NCBI RefSeq assembly: GCF_043290135.1
Contig: NC_134702.1
Span: 75,894,417-75,958,416, forward strand
Length of the DNA stretch: 64,000 bases
Reading direction: 5' to 3'
Origin: Rhipicephalus microplus
Taxonomy: Eukaryota > Arthropoda > Arachnida > Ixodida > Ixodidae
Part shown: positions 30,736 through 41,520 of the stretch, one piece after another
How the letters are laid out: every line of letters begins with the position of its first letter
Position numbering within the stretch: position 1 is the first letter of the stretch
Translations under genes and position numbers: made by a program
The notes under the pieces: generated by a model
Told to the model about the DNA's origin: nothing
Databases searched by the model: none
The model's input: only the letters and a program-made list of their open reading frames with translations

Positions 30736-30800
30736 GGACAGACGGGCGCCTGAGATCACTCATTGTCATTCACTCTCTGGATATGCTGTAATTTTTATTG
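30736..30800 (+). repeat. Conserved end segment of a dispersed repeat
   Basis: TCATTCACTCTCTGGATATG and CTGTAAT match 16378-16410 and 43845-43870. As at 16.3 kb, a GGAC/CCGT-type tract lies directly before it. Confidence 0.5.
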
Positions 30801-31160
30801 AGTCACACGTCATTAAATGACGCTAAATGTGAGTACAAGTGTTGCACGCGTAGACATATAGAACCGTTACATAACCAGTTGTTTGTACTTGCGAAACAAT
30901 GCCAACAAGAACATGAATATTAGCAACACCAGAAGAGATAAGCTGATATGAAGCGCTGGTTCTCGCGCATATGGTAACGCTGGACATGGTACATAAATCA
31001 ACTTCATCGAATGTTGCCAAACATCTATTGACGTTAGCCCAACATGACGTTTGTATGGTAAGAGTACATCTAGCTATTGTTTATAAAAGTCTATAGTCCA
31101 GCACTGCAGACGCAGTTGACGTTTAACGAGCATTGCCGTCTATTTGAAATGTCCTTCCAA

Positions 31161-31219
31161 GACCTGGCGTGGCGGTAGAATACGTGATTGCCATGCAGAA
31201 TGATGTTGTTCAATTTAGG
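31161..31219 (+). mobile_element. tRNA-Gly-like SINE head
   Basis: GGCGTGGCGGTAGAATACGT, then GATTGCCATGCAGAATG and a weak B box (TTGTTCAATTTAGG). Same family as 23686-23737 and 31659-31710, in the opposite orientation to both. Confidence 0.5.
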
Positions 31220-31523
31220 CTGAGACTATGATATTTACTGTATGCTTTCGATGGGCCAAAACTGTCGATGTATGCTTTTTCTTAAGGTTATCACGTTACA
31301 ATTACTCATGTGTGTTCTAGCCGTTCCTTCTTTATACCTAATTACAGATACACGTTTAGTGGAAAGTGTTTGACAACGTACGCGATAGGATTGCGACATT
31401 ATTCGAGTCTTGGAAGCGCGTCACGTTCGTCAAACCATCTCATCTTTCCATTCTAGTTTTCGTTGACGCCAAGTTAAGAACGTAATCATGAAAGCAGCAA
31501 GTCGCAAGAGGCTGTATATATAA

Positions 31524-31524
<1 letters not shown>

Positions 31525-31588
<64 letters not shown>
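31525..31588. repeat. (CA)n(TA)n microsatellite
   Basis: About 17 CA units directly followed by about 15 TA units. Confidence 0.97.
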
Positions 31589-31590
<2 letters not shown>

Positions 31591-31658
31591 CGAATTGACG
31601 TCCAATGTGCTTGCACTACGCAAGGATATGCTTCACAATTGCTATCATGGTCCCAACA

Positions 31659-31710
31659 GGAATGATACCCCAGCATTCTGTGTGGCGATCAAATATTCTA
31701 CCATAGAGCC
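31659..31710 (-). mobile_element. tRNA-Gly-like SINE head
   Basis: Minus strand: GGCTCTATGGTAGAATATTT, GATCGCCACACAGAATGC and the B-box-like GGGGTATCATTCC. It is about 500 bp from the plus-strand copy, so the two form an inverted pair. Confidence 0.5.
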
Positions 31711-33180
31711 ATGACAGGTCCCAGAACTTCTTTTCAAGTAGACCGTGATGTTCGTGAAACGTTTATTGTGGCTGCAGTGCTGGCTATACAATATTATAAA
31801 TAGTGCATACGTAGGCCTATCACACGTCCATCAAGTCGGATTAACAACAATTGTTGTGAAGCTGAAGCTCATTTATTCAGCAGAGTCCAGGGCTGCCATC
31901 CTCGCTGGCCAAGCGCTACATATCAGCTTATCGCTTTAGGTGTTGGTAATAGTCATGTTGCTGTTAGCATTTTTACGCAACAATAAACATAAGTCTGCGC
32001 GTGCAGCAGTTTTACATAACTTAAGCGTCATTTCCTAATGTATCGCCTAATAAAAAATGACGGTAGAGTCGCCTTTCCTCCTCATGCTTCACGTGATAAC
32101 AATTCCAAAGGTAAGCGAGATCTGCTGAATTCTCTCAAGAATGGAAGCTTCAGCGAGTTAGTAGGCGTTCCGCTTTGATTGAACCAGAGCGCACAAAACG
32201 AGGACCAAGAAACAACACAATGGGGGCGCTGTTTCGTTCTCTTCGTTCTTCGTCCTCGTCCCGCGCACGCAGCTTTAAACAAAGATGTAGCTACTCGTGC
32301 CTGCGTTTCAAGCTGTTGCTGCCACGTCCGAGAGCTTGAATAAAATTGAGGCATATATAGTTCACGGCCCGAGACACCTGAATGTTCTTTGCCCATTTCA
32401 ATTCATTCATGGCATATGTTTGCGCAGGGTTAAAAATTATGAGTGAGGATTAAATTTCATTGCAGCGCCTATTCAATTTTTCATGGTAGAACCCAAAATA
32501 CAATGGGTGAAGAAGTGATGAAAAGGAACTGATCACGCGCTTCTCGCAATGACTTTTTTTCTGTTCCTGGTTTTCCGGGAGCAAATATATGAAGATAATA
32601 CTTGCTTCAATGTAACATCATTGTCATTAGGCCTTTATTATCCTCAAAAACAAGCGTTTTCATTGCGCTGCTTCCTAGAAAACCTCAAACAATAAGGTGG
32701 AGGTCCGGAGAGGCAGAAATATAGGGAATACTTTGCTCTCTCCTCCATTGATCATTACACGGAGAAGCAGGGACTTTGCCATTCCCAGCCCACTACGTGC
32801 GCGCGATACGACTCAGTGAGTGCATGCAGCTGGAAACATGTGTAGGGAAGGCTATCAGTGTCATTTTTCTGCGTTCGAAGAGTATTAAAGAATAGAGAGA
32901 CACTAAAGTCAAATAACAATTTACGTTAGGGTGAAAGCTCAATGGATGACAGCATCTAAAATGACAATATTATCAACAACAGTCTAAGAAATTAAGGTGA
33001 ATGCACTAAAACACATACGCCGCAGTAGGGCATTCTCTAAATGAACCCGATGACTGCAGACGGATCGCCAACAATTAATCACTAGGAATCGATATAGCTG
33101 TGCTAAGTAAAGAACCTTCTGTGCATGAAGAGACGCAATAAAATGCTGCTTGTTTGTTTCTGTTTTATTCATGGAAAAAA
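31711..33180. other. No recognised gene
   Basis: AT-rich DNA. Open frames reach ~100 codons (32082-32396, minus) without any motif I recognise. Nothing repeat-like stands out. Confidence 0.5.
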
Positions 33181-33300
33181 GCCCCGCCACGTGAGGCGGG
33201 AGTCTAGTTGCTAAGATACTCCGCTGCTGACCCGCAGGTCACAAGATCGAATCCCTGCTGCGGCGGCTTCATTTCCGATGGAAGCGGGAATGTTTTGTGT
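33181..33300 (+). mobile_element. Ruka-type SINE, 5' half
   Basis: GCCCCGCCACGTGAGGCGGG, GCTGCTGACCCGCAGGTCAC, B box AGATCGAATCCC, and the start of the body (TTCCGATGGAAGCGGGAATG). The 3' half is missing. Confidence 0.8.
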
Positions 33301-34206
33301 GTGAAATCAATTATGGAAAAAAATCATAGAGTTGATATACTGACTCTAGAGGAAACGCGGGGCCAGAAAAGCTATAAGCACAAAAGCGCTGATATCTCGG
33401 AACGTTGTTATTGTTGCCATCGCAATACTTTAAAGAAGCGCTAAGTTTTAATGTTTAAAACACTCAAATTTTTGCGGGACAAATAAAAAACAAGCATGTT
33501 CACGTTTTATAAATAAATTATAAATGTATAAAATTTTTATTCACCACTTTTAAGAAAGTTACAATGGCTATTTATCAAATTTACTGAACGCAGAGAGAAG
33601 CGTTTGCAGATTTGTTCAATAGATGCGCCACCGATCTTGTAACGTTGAGAGCGTGGTGATGCGGTGCGCGGCCGATTGTGCCGACTTGCATACGCACCGG
33701 GTGAGTCGGCACCCGTTGCTGTGTTCTAACACTCACCGTAGACGGCTAAATAGACAGCTAAATGGACGGCGGCCATCTTAAGTCTCATTCCAATTCTCAC
33801 GTTGCCGGCAAAATAGACAGCTCCGAGAAGACCACATCGTAGACAAATACGATGCAGGCTACTTTGCTATATAAACAAGATGTCACTCAGCGAATCGCTC
33901 GCATAGATCGGATCTCGCCGGAATGGTAGTCTGCACACAAGCTGACGCTTTCTCAGACGCTCAATATGAGTAACGTTTATTTGTTTTTATTTCAACACGA
34001 AATAAGCCAGAAAATACAACTGTTACGTTTGTTTACTTTAGCTTTTTCTTCTCGACGTAAGGTGGCGCATCGTCGCGTAAAAGACGTACAGAAGTGTTCC
34101 AATTCTCGGACAACATGGGCTCGGTGGTTTCTTCTAAGCAGTCTGCGTAGACTGTCTACGTGCTGTCTAAGAATTAGAACGCAGCCCGTGTTTCTTGTTG
34201 CCAAGC
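33301..34206. other. No recognised gene
   Basis: AT-rich, then more GC-rich from 33640. No domain seen. A 138-codon plus-strand frame begins at 33966 and ends in a translated poly-T run, with no motif. Confidence 0.45.
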
Positions 34207-34235
34207 GTACAGTGACTAGAATAGAGAAGTGTGAT
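34207..34235 (+). repeat. Left arm of a long inverted repeat
   Basis: TAGAATAGAGAAGTGTGAT (34217-34235) is perfectly inverted at 35855-35873. With two mismatches the match extends to 29 nt (34207-34235 and 35855-35883). The arms enclose 1.6 kb with a THAP-like relic. Confidence 0.6.
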
Positions 34236-34430
34236 GAGCGGCAAGCAGCGCCTATGGAGCGCACTGAAGCTTTTGCGAAAAAGCCGCGTGGGGGCTCGCG
34301 CAGTCATTTATTCGTTGTTTGCGCGTTTCCGACAGTTTCGTCGGGCGCACTCGCTCTGTTTTTTTTTTTTTTTTTGCGGTGACACTCTGACACCAATGCT
34401 TCTGTATGCACTCTCATGGCACGAAAACAG

Positions 34431-34650
34431 TCATTGCTTCGTCCCGGGGTTCAGGACAGGCTACAAGTCAGCTAAACAGAAGCATGCATTGTTCGGCAAA
34501 AGGACGATCCCCCTGTTAGCGCAGTGGCGGAGAGCGATATGCCGCGCGCTGACAAGCTGCTTCAAGAAAATTTGGCTGTGTGCGAGCTGCACATCGACGA
34601 GAGGCACGGAACTTCAAGCACACTCTTAATGGTGAAATTGTCCGTTGTCC
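34431..34650 (+). pseudogene. Decayed THAP-type zinc-finger domain
   Basis: THAP domains are C2CH DNA-binding folds found in P-element transposases and in host proteins derived from them. One frame gives CFVPGFRTGYKSAKQKHALF and PLLAQWRRAICRA (34437-34545). After a frameshift near 34545 the next frame gives ADKLLQENLAVCELHIDERH (~34545-34605). This fits CX4C...W...CX2H with the second Cys changed to Phe, the Trp present, and the CELH pair intact. The C-terminal AVPTIF-type box is not found. It cannot encode a working protein. Confidence 0.6.
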
Positions 34651-34899
34651 TCATTGAAAGGAATAGGCGTGCGCAGAATACCCGTGCAGCGGGGGGGGGG
34701 GGTGAAAGTTCATAGCGGCATCCCCCTCCCTATTGAATCGGTGTGTGCGGGAAAATTTGCACCCCTATTTCAGGTGACAAAAAGAGTGCCCCAACGCCTA
34801 CTCAATGTATAGAGCAGATTTAGCAGCCCCCTCCCAGCTGGGTGACTAGAAGGGGCTCCCGCCCCCTCCACTCCCCACGTGCGGACGCCTATGGGTAGG
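34651..34899. other. Unassigned, with a poly-G run
   Basis: A G run near 34690-34703 and CT-rich segments; nothing else. Confidence 0.4.
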
Positions 34900-35216
34900 T
34901 TTTTTGGAGAAGCTCATCGCATTTGCAGACACCCTTGAAATCACTTTTTCAAAGTGGCTTAGCTACAACAAGCTTTACAGTGACAGCTTGGAAAACCTTG
35001 TTTTCTGTTTGCAAAAAAAAAAACAAAGATGTCACACTGGGCTGCGCAAAACATGGTCCGAGCCTCACCAATCCAGTGACCAAGTTTCTTTTTCTGAGCA
35101 CCCTTGTGCGTTTTTACACAAAGGGACTCCACAAGGAGTGAGCATCTTTTCATACCTGACGCTCTGGCACGTCACCTGGCCAAGGGACACAATATTCTGT
35201 GGTGCGCTTGTGTACT
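34900..35216 (+). pseudogene. Decayed LINE reverse-transcriptase fragment
   Basis: Two plus-strand frames carry RT-like pieces: a KGTPQGV box (~35120-35145), normally followed by SPLLF in LINE RTs, and in the next frame ALARHLAKGHNILWCACVY (35159-35216), resembling the stretch just before YADD. A poly-A run near 35015-35028 shifts frames. The fragment stops where the catalytic Asp pair would come. Short and degraded, so moderate confidence. Confidence 0.4.
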
Positions 35217-35854
35217 AAAAAACTTTTTTGTGGATAAAAAATACGTGCGACCAATTATGAAGAATGCATACATATAGTAACTAACTACTCTGAAACGCGT
35301 TGTATGACCAGTGCGCAGAAAATAAAATGTTTTCATCCGGATACCACTCGTGATTCTCATCTCAGAGTTTGATTATGCGTTAGCCAGAATTATTATTGTA
35401 TGAAACTCTATGGCGTTTGCAGAAGTGGTTAGAGCAAGGTATGCATGTTACGAAAAATAAGGCTTTATTTGCAGATTAGTGCATAAGGAAATGATGGTTC
35501 GCCATGGAAGGTGTTGCAAGCAATGACTCAGAACTGAGTTCATCGTTCCACTTCGCATCGATGAAATGTTTCATGCAGTCACGCGCTCACTTTTGGCACC
35601 TTGTCAATATTTAGGTTCAGTCGCGCACCCACGTAGGCATCCTGTATTTCCTGAAGCGAATTAATAAATTGGCTCGGTCGCCATTTGAGGCCATGCACAA
35701 GCAACAAAATATTATTTAAATACTTCACATTACCCGCGCGCGTGGTTGATTGCCGTCTCTGCGCAGCGCAGCGCCGCCTTGAGTGACGTGCGAACGCCTG
35801 CCAGCGCTATCCGCCGGTTTCCTCCCAAGGCGTTACGTGCTAGCTGGTGCGTTT

Positions 35855-35883
35855 ATCACACTTCTCTATTCTAGCCAATGTAC
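35855..35883 (-). repeat. Right arm of a long inverted repeat
   Basis: ATCACACTTCTCTATTCTA (35855-35873) is the reverse complement of 34217-34235. Confidence 0.6.
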
Positions 35884-38584
35884 CAAGAGCCAAAAACTCG
35901 TATTCATGTGACAGCCTCTTGCCGCGATGTAACAGAGATCCACGAAACAGAGAAAATACCGGGTGTAATTGCAGCATGCAGTGGCGACTGCAAGGAAACG
36001 TCAACCGAAAGCCCAGTACTGTTCTATCATGGCGGCACACGGGCGATTATGGCTTTTAGTGCTTGGCCCTATGGGGAGCTTTTCTCCGAGAGTCTTTATA
36101 TTAACTCTATTGAAAAAAAAACCACCGGAATTTACTATGCTAAATGACGCGACTGATTCAAAAATTCAATTTTCACGTAGTTACACTAGAAAGGTGGTGT
36201 CATCTAGCGGGCGCAATTGAACCACAAACGTCTGCAATCACGAAGCCAATGGCGAAAATTTGATCAAAGGTCATTGTTGCTGCTGTGGCTCCCGCTGCAT
36301 TTGCTGCAACGCTGTGCATGGCAACAGTGACGTGGGTCGGTCCTGTGGCCCGCTTTTTGAGGCGGGTAATTTGAAGTGCGCTAACACGATGCGAACAACT
36401 AAAACATGACTTTGCTTCAAAATAGATCCTTCCTTGGCACAAAAGTAACACTACAAGGTTTATAAACCGCTATTTTAACAATAAACTTCCGACTTAATAG
36501 TTGCCCTTCTGTCCCTTTAAGGAGAACTGAATGAAGCCTCCTTGTACTTTAGTGGAATGGGTTCTCGGTTCTCAGTTCTGACTCATCGCTGAAAAATGTA
36601 CCACTTACTGTCAGAATTTAAATAGTGCGAACCATGTAATGAATTTCATCGAATGCCGAGTTTACTTATTTTGCGAACATAACTGCACAATTAATTTTAC
36701 TAAACTAAACAAAAATAAAACTTGAAAGTTTTATGTAGGTTCCAAAAGTATCACTTGAATTTTAGTCAAGTTGTTCGAGTTGCCGCATACGGGCAGCGAG
36801 AACAAAAGTGATGACACAACTATATATTGTGAGAAATTTCTTTAGCAGCCCATTCAATGGTACGTGCACAGCCCCTGCATGTGCCCAAATACGCCTAGTA
36901 GTTCGTTGAAGATAATTGCAATATTGGTTTCGCAAACGCACCGAACAGGTGCGCTTTCATGCTGACAGTCATCGCTCATTATCTCTTTTGTAAACTCGTG
37001 TAATCAAACATAGGTTTAATTCAAAGCTATGACAAGCCTTACTAAACTTACATGCAACACTCAAGGAGCAAAAACTTGTAATCATTCCTGAGCTCTTCTG
37101 AAAATTGCATCACATTAGGCCGATTTGTCTATGATTAAGTACGCGTACTAGTCGATCAAGATATGCTGATCTAAAAAGAGGTGGGGGATGATCTATAGAT
37201 TATTCTTCAATGCGAAGGAATGCTAGCGGTTAGTATTATTTTAAAAAAAAGTATAAGCAAGATCTGCGAAACTAGCAAGCCTGCCCAAAAGAACAAGCTA
37301 TTTCCTAATTTTGGCGCATACACGGACTGTTTCTTTTTGTCTTTCTTTCAGCGACATGATAACTTTGAGACACGCTACCATTATTTTGTTAATAGACGTG
37401 AAGGCATCGACGGGCAACAGATATCTTCCCCAAGGCAAGTTGTTGTGGGTGTTTCACGCTAAGAGGGTGATCTCGTCGGTCTCATACTTGCAAAAGCGTG
37501 GCCTTCGCAACCAGCTTCGGCAACGTGCCGTAGCATTGACACGTTACTGCATCTAATTCGAAAGAAACTGTACTTACCGGCATCAAAAACTGGTTAAACA
37601 CGCTCCTTAACAGCGTGCTCAATATGATTGTTCTTCAAAAGTGAGCTGTTTTTGGGTGACGACAACACGAGCTAAAGCAGCTTTGCTGTTAAATATATTA
37701 TTTTTAGGGATAAGCTTTCATACATACATACAATCCTAAGCCGAATGCCTATTTTTTGCCTGCTTACGTTTTTTATGCCATGTAGTCTACAAAAGTAGCG
37801 TTTGTGGACTAAACAAAGAAGCGTTGTAAAAAAGTGCAGGCTTTGGTTCCGTGGCCTTTGCTATGGCTCTACAAGCAGCTTTCTCCATTTATAGGTAAAA
37901 GAAAACAATGTCCGTACGGGATAAGTTGGATAGGTAGTGTTTATACGGGACCAATAAAACGTGTGAGTGTTTTAAAAAAATCGTTTGTTAAAGCATCTCA
38001 ATAATGTGTATATTCTCATTATTTCGCAACAAATCTGCGTTTATTTGGTAAAACATAAAAAATTTATGCCATGTCTCGTAAAGGAAGATGAATCTATTGA
38101 TTACTGATTTGCCTGGGTGTCGCAGCTTCGAGCAGAGTTTCATTATATTCCCCGTCCCAAGACCAAGTCCAACATTGGCCGAAGTTACTGTTGTTCACGA
38201 AAACACAGAAGCAGCTACTGTTACTGCAATGTCGGTTTGTAGTGCACTGAAAAAAAGAAAAGAAACATTAGTGCAATATAAGCCCATAAACACGCTTACT
38301 CAAGACATAACAAAAATGAAACGTAAGTGTTCCTTGTAGGTGTTTACTTCCTTAGCACGGAGAGTAGACTGAGGAAGAGTAGTTGTATAACGTTTCGTCA
38401 GGTGAGTTGGGACTCGACGGTAATGCTCCACCACGCTAAATAACTCGTAGGAACAGAATACTGTGGTCTACTGTAAGCGCAGTTCTTTTAGTATGTTAGG
38501 TATTCACTAAAAAGTGTTTTAAAGGTGAAATCCATAGATTTCTCGCAAAAGGTAAAAGTGACCATCAAAAAAAAAAAAACACGT

Positions 38585-38632
38585 GATGACATCAATCTAT
38601 GGGACGTCATTACGGCGTCCCATGATGTCATC
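38585..38632. repeat. Imperfect hairpin
   Basis: GATGACATCA...TATGGGACG pairs with CGTCCCATGATGTCATC around a short loop (TCATTACGG). The arms are about 17 bp with a 4-nt bulge. Confidence 0.5.
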
Positions 38633-39394
38633 TTTTGATTAAAGGAGTGCAGATCGAGGAGGTAGTGTAAAACCTTGTTATGTGCGGCAGGCTTTCGGGG
38701 GATCTATAAAAGCCGCTGATAAAATTAAAAGTTGGCTATTGCTTTCAAGTCGTGTTAGGGAAACGCTTAATGTATCCTGTAACATTTCATGCGGAAAATG
38801 TTTTTAGGGTCTCATATTCGCCGGAATTCATGCGACCTTAAGCAGAATACCAGCTTGAATATCCGGGCACTTCGAAACTTATGTGCACTCAATCGAGAAG
38901 AAAGGGAAATTCAGACGACATCACCACGAGCATTGTGTGCTTAGACTTGGATGAAACATCCTATAATTAAGCCCAAAAGTTTAATAACAATGGGGGCGGG
39001 AGTCTTTTGTTGTCCCCCAGTCCTGTAGAACCGTATTAAATATCTTACAGTAGTCCAATGGAGCTATAAAATACATTGATTCAAGCTTCCTTCGTTTGTT
39101 CGCGTTACTGCTCAAGGTGTGAATTCTTGAAATTAGAACTTTTTTTTTACATTCTAAAAGAACGATCTTCCAAAGGCAGGTGGGGCACCATGCACTTGCC
39201 CATAATAATGCCAGCATCTAGCTTGTGCTCTTTTAAACGCCATCGGCGAACAAGGAAACGGGTGGCAACGCGAATGTGTCACATTCTTAAGAGGATGATG
39301 CAAGAGCAGATTCGCAAGAACTTATTGGACTAGACCCGGCTGTATTTTCCGTCAGAAGCACCTGCTTTTCTTTCAGCTTAAATTGGGTTGGGCC

Positions 39395-40965
39395 GAACCT
39401 TTCAGAAACAAAAAATTGGCAGATCCCACGTACAGTGGGAATCGACGATATGCGAAGCAAGATAGAGAAAGGTTGATATATCACTTTAAAATCGGCACAA
39501 CGTTACGAAATGGAGGTAAATTATACGCACATGACTTCCATGTCATGCTTATCATTTTTGGATGTGTCGTCTACCTTCTTCATCTATTCATGTCACGTGA
39601 TACCCAATTTAGCATATGTGGAGCTAGCCAAACGACCGCGAGCATGACATGAGCGTGGTATGTTGTCATAGTCTTACATGACACGCGTGTCAGGATTATC
39701 ATGTTTGCACTAGTCATATACGTTTGTCATCCATTTACGTCACGTAACATCAAATTTGGCATAAGTGTAGCTAGCAAAAAGGCCATGAGCGCATTATGAA
39801 AGGTACAGTGACGCTACGTTAGCAGAACGCGAGTACTCTATATATAGTCTGACGCCAGGCGCAACCGGCGCAAACAGCGTCCGTCGGCGCGAAATGCGGC
39901 ATGATACATTTCGCGCCGATGCGTTACCCAGACAACACTGCGTCTACCTCTTTTCGGGACGGAGGGACGCCGGGCACGCTGAAACACGCATGTGTCAAAG
40001 CAACGCAGCGCGGCGCACGCCTGCCAATATATGGCAGGACCACCACCACGCGTGGCAACGCCGGCGTGACGTGACAAAATGAACGCCGGTGAGCACGCAC
40101 ACCGCGTCACGTCAAAATGTATTGACACCTTGACTGTGGCATGTAGTTATTTTGTCACATGACACACATCTCATGATTATCATGTTTGTACCAGTTGCAT
40201 AGCTTCGTCATCCATTGGCGTCACGTAATAACAGGTTTGACATATATCTCAGTCCCCACGTGGGAGCTGCCCGCTACACAGTGATCTGTGTTTTGGAGGA
40301 CCAAATAAAAGTTTATCTAATCCAATCCACTATGTGAAGCTTACGAAACAGCCACGAGCGCATCATTAGTGTGGCAAGTAGCCATCTTGTAACATGACAC
40401 GCATGTCGTGATTATCAGGTTGTGATGTGTCATTCACCTATGTCGTGCGTTCACGCCACGTAATACGGATATTGGTACATGCGAAGCTAGCGAAACGGCC
40501 ACGAGCGCATCATCGGCGTAGCATGTAGTCATGTTTGACGTGACATGGATGTTTATCATGTTTATCATATTTGCACCAGTATCATACTGTCGTCTTCCGT
40601 TCACGTCCCGTAATACCAAATCTGGTATAAGTGAAGCCAGTGAAACGGCTACCACCGCATTGTGAGCGTGGCATGTAGTCATGTTGTTACATGACAGGCA
40701 TGTCATGATTTTCATGTTAGGGTCTGTCGCTTGTGTTCGCCATGCAATCATGCCATACTATACCATTTTTGTAACATGCCTTTTGAACGAAACTACCGCA
40801 AGAACTGCAGGACCATTAAATGTAAATCATGACATTCATCACATACGTGTCATGATTTCATGTTACTACTCGTCAAGTATGTTCCACATACAGTCATGTT
40901 ATGCCATACCAAGTTTGGTATCGATACCATTATGGAAACGGCCAAAAGAGCTAAAAGACATAGGC
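39395..40965 (+). repeat. Composite repeat, copy 1 (147-bp monomers plus GC-rich core)
   Basis: A leader (AGATCCCACGTACAGTGGG, 39421) is followed by monomers that each contain ACATGACACGCATGTCATG-like dyads, TTATCATG, CACGTAATACCAAATTTGG and GAAACGGCCACGAGCGCAT. The dyad starts at 39529, 39676, 40157, 40392, 40538 and 40689. Spacing is ~146-151 bp where nothing is inserted. Between the second and third monomers lies a GC-rich core (39806-40130; GCGCAACCGGCG, TTACCCAGACAACACTGCGT). Copy 2 (46325-46827 plus 50334-51142) has the same order, so the whole is an interspersed element, not just a satellite. A LINE-H-type tail is inserted at 40245-40328. Confidence 0.75.
40245..40328 (+). mobile_element. 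84-bp 3' tail of a LINE-H-type element
   Basis: Nearly identical to 50243-50318, the last codons and 3' UTR of LINE-H (CAGTCCCCACGTGGGAGCTG ... ACCAAATAAAAGTTTATC). A severely 5'-truncated insertion inside a monomer of the composite repeat, which resumes as TATGTGAAGC. It ends with a duplicated TAATCC. Confidence 0.85.
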
Positions 40966-40966
40966 G

Positions 40967-41164
<198 letters not shown>

Positions 41165-41520
41165 AACAGTCAAATTATCTGCAACTCACCAAGAGACTAC
41201 TTACCGTCTCATTGCAAAATTCAGTGTTTACGTCTTCCTCCTCGGTAGTAGATTCTGGTCTGCTGAGTCCAATAAACCTGGACAAATCGAAAATTGAGAA
41301 TTGTGCGTATAGGTTCGAATAAGGTATCGCGAGCTAGTAGAGTGAGTGAAAATGGTAAAACTCTAGAGCTTCGTAATTAGGCCCCGTGTTCACTGCTCTC
41401 ATTCAGTTCATAATAAAAGGAACGTTTGTGCGTGTAACAATGCCAGTCTCAAACTATATCCTTCAATGCTGCTGGAGTACGATTCCGACATGCTCACTTC
41501 AACCTAATGGTTAGGGGGCA
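41165..41520. other. No recognised feature
   Basis: Ordinary sequence between the microsatellite and LINE-K; a GGTAAAACTC stretch near 41350 is not informative. Confidence 0.4.

Larger units (their letters stand above)
35217..39390. other. Long stretch without recognisable genes
   Basis: AT-rich, ordinary-looking DNA. The right arm of the inverted repeat is at 35855-35883. A hairpin lies at 38585-38632 after a poly-A run. Open frames of 80-105 codons (37220-37462, 37311-37556, 38088-38339) have no recognised domain. GC is higher at 35740-35850. This could be intron or intergenic DNA. Confidence 0.5.

Noticed and set aside
30336..30791. 151-codon Ser/Pro/Val/His-rich frame
   Set aside because: Comes from the degenerate CCGT/CCAT tetranucleotide repeat.
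39529..40965. CRISPR-like array
   Set aside because: Repeat units are contiguous ~147-bp monomers without unique spacers, in a eukaryotic transposon-rich context.
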